Assembly (NCBI GenBank): GCA_963805325.1
Contig: CAWDTS010000005.1
Coordinates: forward strand, 167,454 to 231,453
DNA: 64,000 nucleotides
Direction of reading: 5' to 3'
Source of the DNA: DASWJZ01 sp963805325
GTDB lineage: Bacteria > Pseudomonadota > Alphaproteobacteria > Rhizobiales > Afifellaceae
Shown piece after piece: positions 1 through 9,151 of the stretch (position 1 is the first letter of the stretch; every line of letters starts with the position of its first letter). A program made the position numbers and the translations under genes. The notes below the pieces were generated by a model, which saw only the letters and a program-made list of their open reading frames with translations, had not been told where the DNA came from and searched no databases.

Positions 1-132
1 TCGCGCTTCTGCGGCGCTTTGCCGCCCAAATATCGGCGGTAAGGACCGACCGACGCCGCTCCTCGTCCCAAGACGATACCCGCCTAACGACGACCCATCC
101 GATTCCGCTTTGTTCCAACTGGAGGATATGAA

Positions 133-444
133 ATGGCGACACCGCGCTGCACACTGACCGCAACCCTCAATGCCATACCGGAGAAGCGCGACGAACTCGT
201 CAAGCTGCTCGCGAGCTTCGTCGACAGGTCGCGCTCCGAGCCGGGCTGCGTGGAATATCATTTCCACGTCAGCGCCGACGATCCGAACGTCTTTTATTTC
301 TATGAGAACTGGACGACGCGCGAGGCTCTGCAGCGGCATCTTGAGATGCCTTATCAGAAGGAATGGTTCGGCCGGCACAAGGAGTTCCTGACCAAGGATG
401 CGGAGCTCAAATTCTTCGAGATGCTCAGCGAATACGACAAGTGA
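133..444 (+). CDS. antibiotic biosynthesis monooxygenase (ABM) domain protein, putative quinol monooxygenase
   Basis: The 103-residue protein is a single dimeric alpha-beta barrel domain of the ABM/YgiN type. Seen: an N-terminal strand (TLTATLNAIPEKRDELVKLL), the conserved SEPGCVEYHFHVS segment, FYFYENWTTREALQRHLEMPYQ and a C-terminal FFEML strand. Family members are small cofactor-free oxygenases or quinol-handling enzymes of the cytoplasm; the substrate cannot be read from sequence. The length is normal for the family. A GGAG-type ribosome site lies just upstream (ctggaggatatgaa). It is followed closely by an oxidoreductase, a VOC protein and an epimerase on the same strand, which suggests one catabolic operon. 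Confidence 0.85.
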   Translation: MATPRCTLTATLNAIPEKRDELVKLLASFVDRSRSEPGCVEYHFHVSADDPNVFYFYENWTTREALQRHLEMPYQKEWFGRHKEFLTKDAELKFFEMLSEYDK

Positions 445-520
445 GCCGGAGCGGCGCTCCGCCTCTGCTGGAGCGCCTCGTTCGAGCCTTCTTCAGTCAT
501 CGAACTCTGAAAGCTTGGAA

Positions 521-1522
521 ATGACAGCAATCCGATGGGGCCTCGTCGGCGCGACCGTCATTGGCCGGGAGTGGATGGTGGACGCCATCCGGCAGGCCGG
601 CGGTGAGATCACCTCAATCCTGAGCCGCGACGCGGAGCGCGGTCGCCGTTACGCTGATGAGTTCCGCATTCCAGATTCCACAACGGACCTCGACGACCTC
701 TTCGCTAAAGTCGACGCGGTCTACATTTCAACGACAAACGAGCGCCACAAGGACGAATGCATTGCTGCCGCCGCGGCGGGCAAGCACGTGCTATGCGAGA
801 AGCCGCTCGCGACGAGCCTGGAAGACGCGCGCGACATGGTCGCCGCCTGCCGCAAGGCCGGCGTGGTCATGGCGACCAACCATCATCTCCGGAACGCCGC
901 GACGCACCGGGCAAGCCGCGAGGCAATCGCCGAGGGGCGGATCGGCAAGCCGCTCGCCGCGCGCGTGCTGCACGGCGGCGCGCTGCCTGAGCACCTGCAT
1001 GGCTGGCGCCTGAGGAACCCGACGGCGGGCGCTGGCGTGATCCTCGACCTGACGGTCCACGATTCCGACATCCTGCAATTCATCCTCGGCGACGAGCCGG
1101 AGACGATCATGACCGTCACGCAAAATGGCGGGCTCGCGTCGCCAGGCATTGAGGACGCGGCGCAGCATGTCCTGAAATTCCGCTCCGGCCTGATGGCGCA
1201 GATCTACGAGAGCTTCACGACGCCCTATGTCCGCACCTCGGTCGAGGTTCACGGCACGGAGGGCTCCGTCGTCGCCATGGACTGCATGGCGCAGGCGCCT
1301 GGCGGGACCGTCGTGCTGCGCAGCGCCAAGGGCGAGGAACCGCTCCCGCTCAGTCAGGAAAATTACTACGCCCGCGGGGTTCGACATTTCCACGACGCGA
1401 TTGCGGGGCGAGGCGCGCCGCCAGCGACCGGCGAGGATGGCGTGATTTCGCTCTCTGTCGCGCTTGCGGCGCTCCGCTCCGCGAAGAGCGGCCGCGCGGA
1501 AGCGATCGAATCCGGTCTCTAA
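521..1522 (+). CDS. Gfo/Idh/MocA family NAD(P)-dependent oxidoreductase
   Basis: The 333-residue protein has an N-terminal Rossmann fold (WGLVGATVIGREWMVDAI, residues about 4-25), the family motif VLCEKPLATSLEDA near residue 90, and a C-terminal alpha/beta domain. These enzymes oxidise or reduce sugars, inositols and related polyols with NAD(P). The frame is open further upstream, but the ATG at 521 begins the Rossmann strand and gives normal length, so I chose it. It lies between an ABM protein and VOC and epimerase genes on the same strand, so a role in breaking down a sugar-like or cyclic polyol compound is likely. The substrate is unknown. Confidence 0.88.
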   Translation: MTAIRWGLVGATVIGREWMVDAIRQAGGEITSILSRDAERGRRYADEFRIPDSTTDLDDLFAKVDAVYISTTNERHKDECIAAAAAGKHVLCEKPLATSLEDARDMVAACRKAGVVMATNHHLRNAATHRASREAIAEGRIGKPLAARVLHGGALPEHLHGWRLRNPTAGAGVILDLTVHDSDILQFILGDEPETIMTVTQNGGLASPGIEDAAQHVLKFRSGLMAQIYESFTTPYVRTSVEVHGTEGSVVAMDCMAQAPGGTVVLRSAKGEEPLPLSQENYYARGVRHFHDAIAGRGAPPATGEDGVISLSVALAALRSAKSGRAEAIESGL

Positions 1523-1536
1523 TCCGAGGAGACAGC

Positions 1537-2073
1537 ATGACGATGACGAACGAAGAACTCAAGACCTACAACAAGAACCGGAAGATCTACCAGATCGCTT
1601 GGGTCACTCGCGACCTTGAGAAGAGCATGGATGCCTGGATGGAGAGCCTGAAGGTCGGGCCATGGCGCGTCTATACCTTTACCGACGAGACGGTGAAGGG
1701 CCTCAAGGTCGACGGCAAGCCGGTGACAGAGCCGTTCAAGTTCCGCATCGCGATCTCGTGGATCGGTGACATGGAGGTGGAGCTCATCCAGCCGGTCTAC
1801 GGACCCACCATCTACGACAGGTTCATCAACGAGAAGGGCGAAGGGCTTCACCACATCAAGGAAAAGATCGAGACCGACGACATGGAGCACGTGGTGAGGG
1901 ACTACGCCGACCGCGGCATCGGCGTCATGCAGACCGGTTGGTTCTTCAAGGACGTGCACGCTTATCTGGACACCGAGCGGCGGGTCGATTTCATCTATGA
2001 ACTCGGCAACTGCCCGGTGCAGGACCTTCCGCCCGACATGTTCTCCATCTATCCGTTGGAGGAAACGAAATGA
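1537..2073 (+). CDS. VOC (glyoxalase/bleomycin-resistance) superfamily protein
   Basis: The 178-residue protein has two beta-alpha-beta-beta-beta modules of the vicinal-oxygen-chelate fold. Module 1 starts at KIYQIAWVTRDLEKSMDAW. Module 2 includes GEGLHHIKEKIETDDMEHVV, with the HH pair and a later E (DFIYELG) as candidate metal ligands. It resembles the methylmalonyl-CoA epimerase/lactoylglutathione lyase branch, but no specific reaction can be assigned. The start is preceded by a GAGGAGA ribosome site. Its last codons overlap the next gene by 4 bases, a sign of co-translation with the epimerase-like enzyme. Confidence 0.8.
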   Translation: MTMTNEELKTYNKNRKIYQIAWVTRDLEKSMDAWMESLKVGPWRVYTFTDETVKGLKVDGKPVTEPFKFRIAISWIGDMEVELIQPVYGPTIYDRFINEKGEGLHHIKEKIETDDMEHVVRDYADRGIGVMQTGWFFKDVHAYLDTERRVDFIYELGNCPVQDLPPDMFSIYPLEETK

Positions 2074-2987
2074 GCGACAACGGATCGAAGCCTAAGCTGG
2101 AGAAGCTCGGGATCCACGCCTTCGTATGGACTGGCGGATCCGGCACGGAAGACCTCGAAGGGGCGATGGAGAAGAGCCATCGTTCCGGCTACAAGCTGAT
2201 CGAGTTCCCGCGTCTCGACCCGACCAAGTTCGACATTGGCTGGCTATCGAAGCGGCTTGAGCACTATGGCCTCGGTGTCGCGGTGACAATGGGGCTGCCG
2301 ATCGACAGCGACATCTGCTCTCACGATGCGGCCGCTGTGAAGCGGGGCGAGACGATCCTGGAGAACGCGGTCGCGGTTACCCGCGACCTTGGCGGGCAGA
2401 AACTTGGCGGCATCCTCTTCTCCTCCCATGGCAAGTATTACTCGCAGCCGACGAAGCAGGGATGGGACTCTAGCGTCGCCGTGATCACGCGGGTCGCCGA
2501 GAAGGCCGAGGCGGCGGGCGTGACGATCAACCTGGAGGTCGTGAATCGCTTCGAAAGCAACCTTTTGAATACCGCTGCGCAGGGCTTGGACTTTATCCGT
2601 GATACTGGGGTGAAGAACGTCTATCTGCACCTTGATACGTTCCACATGAACATCGAAGAGGCCGACCCTGCCCAGTCCATTGCGCTCGCCGGCGACCGGC
2701 TGGGCTACTTCCATGTGGGCGAAAGCCATCGCGGCTACCTTGGTTCCGGCACGATCGACTTCGATCGCATCTTCGACGCGCTGGTCGCGCTTGGCTACGA
2801 CGACTTCATCACGTTCGAGTCGTTTTCTTCGAAAGTCGTGGACAAGGACCTCTCGATCGTCGCCGGCATCTGGCGTAACACTTGGAGTGACAACATCGTG
2901 CTCGCCGAGCACGCGAAGCGCTTCATCGAGGAACGCTACGATGAAGCTATCCGCCGTCACCGGGTTGCAGCCGGTAAAAACGCTTAG
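2070..2987 (+). CDS. sugar isomerase/epimerase, ketose 3-epimerase-like TIM barrel
   Basis: The 305-residue xylose-isomerase-like TIM barrel resembles D-tagatose/D-psicose 3-epimerases. The four usual metal ligands can be seen in order: Glu in INLEVVNRFE, Asp in LHLDTFHMN, His in YFHVGESHRG and Glu in ITFESFSS. The family epimerises C3 of free ketoses or acts on related sugar acids, using Mn or Mg. The ATGA overlap with the upstream VOC gene points to an operon. Together with the Gfo/Idh/MocA gene it suggests a rare-sugar or cyclitol route, although the exact substrate is not visible. Confidence 0.85.
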   Translation: MSDNGSKPKLEKLGIHAFVWTGGSGTEDLEGAMEKSHRSGYKLIEFPRLDPTKFDIGWLSKRLEHYGLGVAVTMGLPIDSDICSHDAAAVKRGETILENAVAVTRDLGGQKLGGILFSSHGKYYSQPTKQGWDSSVAVITRVAEKAEAAGVTINLEVVNRFESNLLNTAAQGLDFIRDTGVKNVYLHLDTFHMNIEEADPAQSIALAGDRLGYFHVGESHRGYLGSGTIDFDRIFDALVALGYDDFITFESFSSKVVDKDLSIVAGIWRNTWSDNIVLAEHAKRFIEERYDEAIRRHRVAAGKNA

Positions 2988-3196
2988 CGGCAATACAGCA
3001 GGGAATCTTCACCCTCGTTGTCTAAGATCGAAATGACCACAGAAGCGGTTCGGCGCGTTGCAGATTTGGGCGGCGTTGCGGTGCGGATTTGATCGAGCTG
3101 CGTCGTCGACGGGGTTTGCGAACTTCGCGTCGCGGGTTTGATGGCGATAACTTCACCGCTGGCTATGACCCAAGGTCCGCAATGAACCGCTGCCAC

Positions 3197-5458
3197 TTAT
3201 GGCAACGGGTTCATGACGTCCTCAATTCTCATGGGAAACCGGCGAACCCTTACGCCCGTCGCATGCCAGACGGCGTTTGCGATGGCGCCGACCGTTCCGG
3301 TGATGCCTATCTCACCGACGCCCTTTATGCCCAGAGCGTTTACATATGGATCGTCCTCGTGAACGAGCAGCGCTTCGAGTGATGGCACGTCGGCGTTTAC
3401 CGGCACGCGGTATTCGCCGAAGTCGGCATTCATCACCCGGCCGCTGCGGCGATCGACGTTGGCTCCTTCGTGCAGCGCGAAGGAGACGCCCCAGATCATG
3501 CCGCCATAGAGCTGGCTGCGTGTAAGCCGCGGATTGATGATGCGGCCGGCGGCGAATGCGCCGACAAGGCGGGTGACGCGGATCTGGCCGAGGTCGGGAT
3601 CGACCTTCACCTCGGCGAAGACCGCGCCATGCGCCTGCAAAGCGCGATCGCCGACCGCGGCGAGGTCGCGCACGCCCTTGCCGGTCCCGTCGACCTCCGC
3701 AAGCCCGGCGCGGCCGAGGATCGCGGCGTAGCTCTCGCTGCGGTTCTCGTCGTCCTTGCGATGGAGCCTGCCGTCCCTCGCCACGATGCCGACATTGCCG
3801 GCGCCGAAGAGCGGCGAGGCGGGATCGCTCGTGGCGAGCTCGGCGAGCCGCGCGATGGCGTTGCCGCCGGCCGCGTCGATCGCTGAGCCGACCGTCGCAG
3901 TATGGCCCGAGCCGCCGGCCACGCCGCCGTCCGGCAGGTCCGACGAACCGGCGCGGAACTCGACCTGGTCGATGTCGAGCCCGAGGCTGTCGGCGGCGAT
4001 CTGGGCGAGCACGGTGAGCGCACCCTGGCCCATGTCGATGGCGCTCGTCTCGACAAGCGCCGTTCCATCGCTGCGCAAGGTCGCGCGCGCCTCCGCCGCG
4101 AACATCGGGCACGGGAAGATCGCGGTGCCCATGCCCCAGCCGACAAGGAAGCCGTCCGCATCGCGCACCTGCCCGGACGCAAGCGGGCGCTTCGACCAGC
4201 CGAACGCCTTGGCGCCTTGGGCGTAGCATTCGCGCAGCGCCTTCGAGGAGTACGGCTTGCCGCTGATCGGCTCGGCCTCGGCGTAGTTCCTGAGACGGAA
4301 GTCGAGCGGGTCCATGCCGCAAGCGTGCGCAGCCTCGTCGATGGCAACCTCGAGCGCGGCGGAGCCGGAGGCCTCGCCCGGTGCGCGCATGGGTCCCGGC
4401 GTACCGATATCGTTGCGCACCCCCTCATGCGATGTGGCGATGGCGGCGCTCGCATAGGTGTTGCGCGCGGCGGCGGCGGCGGGCTCGATGAAATCGTCGA
4501 AGCTGCTGGTCGTGGCGATTGCATGATGGTCGAGCGCGGCGAGCCCGCCATCGGCCCGCATGCCGAGCCTGAGACGCTGCCGCGTCGCGGCACGATGGCC
4601 GACGGGGCCGAACATCTGGCCGCGCGTCAGCACAAGCTTCACCGGCCGGTTCAGCATGCGCGCCGCCAGCACGGCGAGGATATACGGTCCGATCTGGATC
4701 GCCTTTGACCCGAAGCCTCCGCCGATGAAGGGCGTGCGGATCAGCACGTCCTCCGGATCGATCCCGAAGAAGTCGGCGAAGCCGGCGCGCGCCATGACCG
4801 GTGCCTGGTTCGGCGTATCGAGGGTCAGCATGTCGCCGTCCCATGCGGCGACGATGGCGTGCGGCTCCATGGCGTTGTGGTATTGCGCCGCGGTCTCGTA
4901 GGTCGCCTCGATGCGCGTCACCGCGGCGGCGAGGCCCGCCTCGACGTCGCCGCGCGCAGCACTTCCCGGCATGCCGAAGCCGACTGCCTCCGCCGGGAAG
5001 CACTCGACATCGAACCCGACGCGCGCCGGCTCGACCTCGTAGCGCGGCGCAAGCAGCGCGGCGGCCTCCGTCGCTGCTTCGAGCGTCTCGGCGACGACCA
5101 GGGCGATGGGCTGGTTGGCGTAGCGGACGCGGTCGCTCTGCAGCACCTCGACGCGCATCGAGAACATGCGAGTCTTCGCATCCGGATCGTGCATCAGCGG
5201 CGGTCGGTTGGCCGGGGTGATGACCTGCACGACGCCCGGGTGCGCGCTTGCCGCCTCGACGTCGAGATGGGTGACACGGCCGCGTGCGATCGTGCTGACC
5301 GCACACACCGCGTAGAGCATGCCATCGGGATGGCTGTCGGCGGCAAAGGTGGCGCGGCCGGTGACCTTGAGGACACCGTCGCGGCGGGTGAGCGGCTGGC
5401 CGGCATTCGAGCCGAAGCGCAGGTTAGGTGACGCTTGGGTGGGATTGATCTCAGGCAT
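3197..5458 (-). CDS. xanthine dehydrogenase family, molybdopterin-binding large subunit
   Basis: The 753-residue catalytic subunit belongs to a three-subunit molybdenum hydroxylase. Seen: the N-terminal hammerhead domain (RRDGVLKVTGRATFAADS), the cofactor loop IGGGFGSKA, GPMRAPGEASGSAALEVAID, the MGQGALTVLAQIAAD segment, and the catalytic glutamate loop KGVGEIGITG near the C terminus. The AYRCSFR loop typical of CO dehydrogenase is absent, so an aromatic N-heterocycle, purine or aldehyde substrate is more likely. Although the frame is open upstream, the ATG at 5458 lies 8 bases inside the end of the FAD gene and starts the usual N terminus. The gene order 2Fe-2S, FAD, Mo supports one operon. 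Confidence 0.92.
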   Translation of the reverse strand: MPEINPTQASPNLRFGSNAGQPLTRRDGVLKVTGRATFAADSHPDGMLYAVCAVSTIARGRVTHLDVEAASAHPGVVQVITPANRPPLMHDPDAKTRMFSMRVEVLQSDRVRYANQPIALVVAETLEAATEAAALLAPRYEVEPARVGFDVECFPAEAVGFGMPGSAARGDVEAGLAAAVTRIEATYETAAQYHNAMEPHAIVAAWDGDMLTLDTPNQAPVMARAGFADFFGIDPEDVLIRTPFIGGGFGSKAIQIGPYILAVLAARMLNRPVKLVLTRGQMFGPVGHRAATRQRLRLGMRADGGLAALDHHAIATTSSFDDFIEPAAAAARNTYASAAIATSHEGVRNDIGTPGPMRAPGEASGSAALEVAIDEAAHACGMDPLDFRLRNYAEAEPISGKPYSSKALRECYAQGAKAFGWSKRPLASGQVRDADGFLVGWGMGTAIFPCPMFAAEARATLRSDGTALVETSAIDMGQGALTVLAQIAADSLGLDIDQVEFRAGSSDLPDGGVAGGSGHTATVGSAIDAAGGNAIARLAELATSDPASPLFGAGNVGIVARDGRLHRKDDENRSESYAAILGRAGLAEVDGTGKGVRDLAAVGDRALQAHGAVFAEVKVDPDLGQIRVTRLVGAFAAGRIINPRLTRSQLYGGMIWGVSFALHEGANVDRRSGRVMNADFGEYRVPVNADVPSLEALLVHEDDPYVNALGIKGVGEIGITGTVGAIANAVWHATGVRVRRFPMRIEDVMNPLP

Positions 5459-6509
5459 GGGTGCGCGCTCCAGAGACGGAGGAAAATGGAGAGGCGGGCA
5501 GGGCGGGAAGGCGTTCCGGCGTTCCCGCCGCGGCAAGCATGAGCGCGCGCACGACGATGCGTTTCGCGAGCTCAATCTTAAAGGCGTTGGCCCCGGAGGG
5601 CTTGGCGTCGACCAGCGCGGCGTCTGCCGCCTCTTGGAACGCTGTCTCGCCCGCGTTCGCGCCGGCGAGCGCTTCTTCAGCCGCGCGCGCCCGCCACGGC
5701 TTCGCCGCGACGCCGCCGAGCGCGATCCGCGCACTGCTGATCTTGCCGCCGTCGAGGGTGAGCGCTGCCGCTGCGGATACGACAGCGAAGGCGTAGGACA
5801 TGCGCTCGCGAAGCTTCAGATAGCGCGCATGCGCGCCAAATGCCCGCGCATGCGCCGGTAGGCGCAGCGCAACGATCAGGTCGCCCGGTTCGAGCGCGTT
5901 TTCGTGCTGTGGCGTGTCGCCGGGTAGAAGGTGAAGGTCTTCAAGCGCGATCTCGCGGCGCCCCGCTTTGCCCTCGATCTCAACGACCGCATCGAGCGCG
6001 ACGAGCGGCACGCAGAAGTCGGACGGATGCGTCGCGATGCAATGTTCGCTCCAGCCAAGAACCGCGTGAAGGCGGTTCTCGCCGCCGAGCGCGTCGCAGC
6101 CCGAGCCGGGCTCACGCCGATTGCAGGCGCTCGCAACGTCGTAGAAATAGGCGCAGCGTGTCTTCTGCATGAGATTGCCGCCGACGGTCGCGGCATTGCG
6201 AAGCTGTGCCGATGCGCCGGAAAGAAGCGCTTCGGCAACCGCCGGGTAGGCGCGCGCGAACGCAGCGTCGTGAGCGAGATCGGCGTTGCGCACCAGCGCT
6301 CCGATGCGGACACCGCCGTCGGGCAGCCGCTCGACGCTTTCGAGCCCGGGAAGCCGCGTGACGTCGACGAGGCGGTCGGGCCGCATCGCGCCGCCCTTCA
6401 TCAGGTCGAGCAAATTGGTGCCGGCCGCGAGATAGGCGGAGCCGGGTTCGGCGGCCGCAGCGACCGCCTCGGGAACCGTCGTCGGCCTCACATAGTCGAA
6501 GGTCTTCAT
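5451..6509 (-). CDS. xanthine dehydrogenase family, FAD-binding medium subunit
   Basis: This 352-residue FAD subunit begins with MKTFDYVRPTTVPEAV. It carries the two FAD-binding segments of the family, AAGTNLLDLMKGG (residues about 29-41) and ATVGGNLMQKTRCAYFYD (about 106-123), followed by the CO-dehydrogenase-flavoprotein C-terminal domain. It passes electrons from the 2Fe-2S subunit to NAD or another acceptor. It overlaps the 2Fe-2S gene by 4 bases and the Mo subunit by 8 bases, so the three are translationally coupled. A Cys-rich insert (ASACNRREPGSGCDA) follows the second FAD loop, as in 4-hydroxybenzoyl-CoA-reductase-like medium subunits. Whether it binds a cluster is uncertain. Confidence 0.92.
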   Translation of the reverse strand: MKTFDYVRPTTVPEAVAAAAEPGSAYLAAGTNLLDLMKGGAMRPDRLVDVTRLPGLESVERLPDGGVRIGALVRNADLAHDAAFARAYPAVAEALLSGASAQLRNAATVGGNLMQKTRCAYFYDVASACNRREPGSGCDALGGENRLHAVLGWSEHCIATHPSDFCVPLVALDAVVEIEGKAGRREIALEDLHLLPGDTPQHENALEPGDLIVALRLPAHARAFGAHARYLKLRERMSYAFAVVSAAAALTLDGGKISSARIALGGVAAKPWRARAAEEALAGANAGETAFQEAADAALVDAKPSGANAFKIELAKRIVVRALMLAAAGTPERLPALPASPFSSVSGARTHA

Positions 6510-7003
6510 GCCGCGTTCCTCCGGTCACGTATCGCAAGGGTCTTCTGCGCCTCCAGCACCGCTTCCGTGATGCCTCGGTAGGCACCGCACCGGCAAATAT
6601 TGCCGCTCATGCCCTCACGGATGCGCTCAGGGTCGTCGCCCGACTGCCCTTCGCCGATCAGGCCGACCGCGCTCATGATCTGGCCGGGCGTGCAGAACCC
6701 GCACTGCAACCCGTCATGCGCGATGAAGGCGGCCTGCACGGGATGAAGGCGGTCGCCTTCGGCGAGGCCCTCGATGGTCGTGACCTCCGCGCCGTCCAGA
6801 CTCACCGCGAGCGCGAGGCAGGAGTTCAACCGCCTTCCGTTCACGAGGACGGTGCAGGCGCCGCACTGGCCGCGGTCGCAGCCCTTCTTGGTTCCAGGCA
6901 TGTCGAGGCGCTCGCGCAGAAGATCGAGGAGCGTTACGCGCGGGTCTTCGAGCGCGACGTCCCGTCGCTCACCGTTGACGGTGAGGCTGATGGAGAAGGT
7001 CAT
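6506..7003 (-). CDS. xanthine dehydrogenase family, 2Fe-2S small subunit
   Basis: The 165-residue iron-sulfur subunit has the plant-ferredoxin-type cluster motif (KKGCDRGQCGACTVLVNG plus a later NSC) and the C-terminal four-helix cluster motif (CGFCTPGQIMSAVG and GNICRCGAYRGI). Length and order of motifs are normal. It is the first gene of the operon; the FAD and Mo genes follow with overlaps. The 198-base gap to the divergent TetR gene holds a clear palindrome at 7161-7177, so TetR control is likely. Confidence 0.94.
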   Translation of the reverse strand: MTFSISLTVNGERRDVALEDPRVTLLDLLRERLDMPGTKKGCDRGQCGACTVLVNGRRLNSCLALAVSLDGAEVTTIEGLAEGDRLHPVQAAFIAHDGLQCGFCTPGQIMSAVGLIGEGQSGDDPERIREGMSGNICRCGAYRGITEAVLEAQKTLAIRDRRNAA

Positions 7004-7160
7004 GGAGACTCCATTCCGTTCAGTCAGGGCTGTTGTAGAAATCGGTGCCGCTGGGCGGCTATGAGAGGGGTTCGGAGCGGCGTCGCCGGCGAGTTGGCAT
7101 GACGCCGGGTCGTCGGTCGGATCCGAAGTGTCTATGCTTCGGCATCCAGGAAGATACTAT

Positions 7161-7177
7161 ACGGAGGATGCCTCCGT
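7161..7177. promoter_or_regulatory. palindromic operator candidate for the TetR regulator
   Basis: A perfect 7-base inverted repeat with a 3-base spacer (acggagg-atg-cctccgt) lies in the gap between the divergent molybdenum hydroxylase operon (start 7003) and the TetR gene (start 7202). The dimension and position are those of a TetR operator. Binding is inferred. Confidence 0.55.
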
Positions 7178-7201
7178 TTTGCAAGAGGCAAGTCAGGCGC
7201 C

Positions 7202-7783
7202 ATGCCAGCTCGTAAGAAAACCCCCGCGCGCAAGCCCCGTTCCGACGCGGTCCGAAATCGCGAGCTCCTGCTCGGGGCGGCCGCCGACGTGTTCAGCGCG
7301 GGCGGCCCCGACGCCAGCCTCGAAGCCGTCGCGAGGCGCGCCGGCGTCGGCATCGGAACGCTCTATCGCCACTTCCCGACGCGCGAGGCTCTCTTCGAGG
7401 CGGTCTATCGCCACGAGGTCGATCAGCTCGGCGAACTCGCCGAACAACTCGGTCGCGAGGCCGCCCCGGTCGAAGCGCTGCGGCGCTGGCTACACGCCAA
7501 CGTCCGGCTCGTTGCGACGAAGAAGGGCATGGTGGCGGCCCTGGCGCTTGCGGTGCAACCTCCGGGGGAGCTCTACACCTACTCGTTCGAGCGCTTGCGC
7601 AAAGCCGTAAGTTCGTTGCTCGATCGCGCCGTCCAGACCGGCGACATCCGCGCCGATATCACCCCGGACGATCTTCTGCGTGCGCTCGCGGGCATGACCT
7701 ACAACATCTACAATACGCCCGATTGGCAGAAGACCGCGCTGCGCCTCGCCGACATCTTCGTAGACGGCCTTTGTAAGCGCTGA
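7202..7783 (+). CDS. TetR/AcrR family transcriptional regulator
   Basis: The 193-residue protein has a basic N-terminal tail and a TetR helix-turn-helix (LLLGAAADVFSAGGPDASLEAVARRAGVGIGTLYRHFPTREALF, residues about 22-65). The all-helical ligand-binding domain follows. The C-terminal part resembles the SbtR-like group (ALAGMTYNIYNTPDWQKTALRL). It is divergent from the molybdenum hydroxylase operon and most simply represses it and itself through the palindrome at 7161-7177. The inducer is unknown, presumably the substrate of the hydroxylase. Confidence 0.9.
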   Translation: MPARKKTPARKPRSDAVRNRELLLGAAADVFSAGGPDASLEAVARRAGVGIGTLYRHFPTREALFEAVYRHEVDQLGELAEQLGREAAPVEALRRWLHANVRLVATKKGMVAALALAVQPPGELYTYSFERLRKAVSSLLDRAVQTGDIRADITPDDLLRALAGMTYNIYNTPDWQKTALRLADIFVDGLCKR

Positions 7784-7954
7784 CGGCCTGCAGCCTCCGA
7801 GGGGCCGCAAAAGATCATCAACGGCTCTGAGCAGATTTCGAGGTTGATGGCAGCTCACGCCCCGGGCTGTATGAAAACGGACACGGCCAAGACCCGGAGC
7901 AGACATCGCCGGTAACTTCGCATTATCTTGTGCGGTGCCCTCGGGCGGCTTGCG

Positions 7955-9104
7955 TCATGCCTCCTCCGTCGGATTCCACCAGCTGCCTCCAAGGACCACC
8001 CCGTCGGTTTTGATCCGCTTGTCACCCGTCAGCACCTCGCCGACCGAGTTCGACATAGTCGAAGCTCCCTTCGTCCACAGTGAAGACGGTGGCATCGCCG
8101 ATAGCGCCGGGCCGGAGCGTGCCGAGATCGGGGCGGCGGAGCGCCGTCGCGGCATTCACCGTCGTCGCTCGGATGACGTCGACGAGCGGAAGCCCGAGGC
8201 AGAGGAATTTCGAGAGCGTCGTCGCCTGATCGAAGACCGGGCCCTCGAGGTTCAGAACATGCAGGTCCGAGGAGATCGTGTCCGGCACGAAATCGGCGGC
8301 AAGCATGGATCGCGCCGTCTTGAAGGAGAACGACCCCATGCCGTGGCCGATGTCGAACAGAACCCCGCGGGCGCGTGCGGCGAGGACCGCCGGCTTGACG
8401 GCTCCCTGGCCGGTTATTGGCGTGTTTGGGAAGGGGCGGAAGCAGTGGGTCAGCACGTCGCCCGGACGCAAACGCTCCAGAACGTCTTCGTAACTCGGCG
8501 GCGGCTCGTCGATATGGGCCATCAACGGCAGGCTCAGCTCTTCCGCGACCTGCAGGGCGATATCGAGGGGCACGGCGCCGGAGGCTCCGCTCGCGTTGCG
8601 GCCCACGCGCACCTTGATTCCAATGATCACGTCGCGGTTCGCGTTGGCCACCGCGACGGCGTCGGACGGGCTCATCAGCCTGAGGTCGCTGCTCTCCCCG
8701 ACCATGATGCGCTTGGAGAAGGCGAAGATGCCGGCGAACGAGATATGAAGATATGCGAGGATGCGCGGCGCGCTCGGTTCGATGACGTGCTTCAGGAAAC
8801 CGGCGAAATTTCCGGAGCCGGCGCTGCCGGCATCGACGAACGTCGTGACGCCGCTCGCATGGGCGACGCTGCCGGCGTCCACTCCGAGCGACGTGCCGCC
8901 CCAATAGACATGCGTGTGAAGATCGATGAAGCCCGGCGAGACGATCTTGCCGCGGACGTCGCGCACATCGCTTCCGTCGCCCAGCGCGATGTCTTTCTTC
9001 ACCGCCGCGACTTTTCCGTCCGCAAAGGCCACATCCGCCACGCCGTCGAGGCCCTGCGACGGGTCGATCACGCGGCCGCCCTTGAGGATCAGATCATAGG
9101 TCAT
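7955..9104 (-). CDS. amidohydrolase/deacetylase family metallohydrolase (cog3964 type), one frameshift
   Basis: This binuclear amidohydrolase has the HxH motif (FIDLHTHVYWGGTSLGVDA), a candidate carboxylated Lys (IGIKVRVG), His in LMAHIDEPP and THCFRPFPNT, and the catalytic Asp in TISSDLH. The family is often misnamed dihydroorotase; characterised relatives cleave small esters or amides. The frame breaks at about 8049: one extra base stops it after FDYVEL, while the next frame continues with the expected tail (GEVLTGDKRIKTDGVVLGG) to a stop at 7955. Removing one base gives 382 residues, the normal length. The ATG at 9104 fits the usual MTYDLILKGG start. It is probably transcribed after the RpiR gene and faces a peptide-type ABC operon. 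Confidence 0.85.
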
Positions 9105-9151
9105 CTTGCGTTGTTCCTTGGTAAGACCGGGCGGCACGTGTCACAGGTGGT

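Noticed and set aside
3197..5458. Large molybdenum subunit as CO dehydrogenase CoxL
   Set aside because: The AYRCSFR active-site loop is absent.
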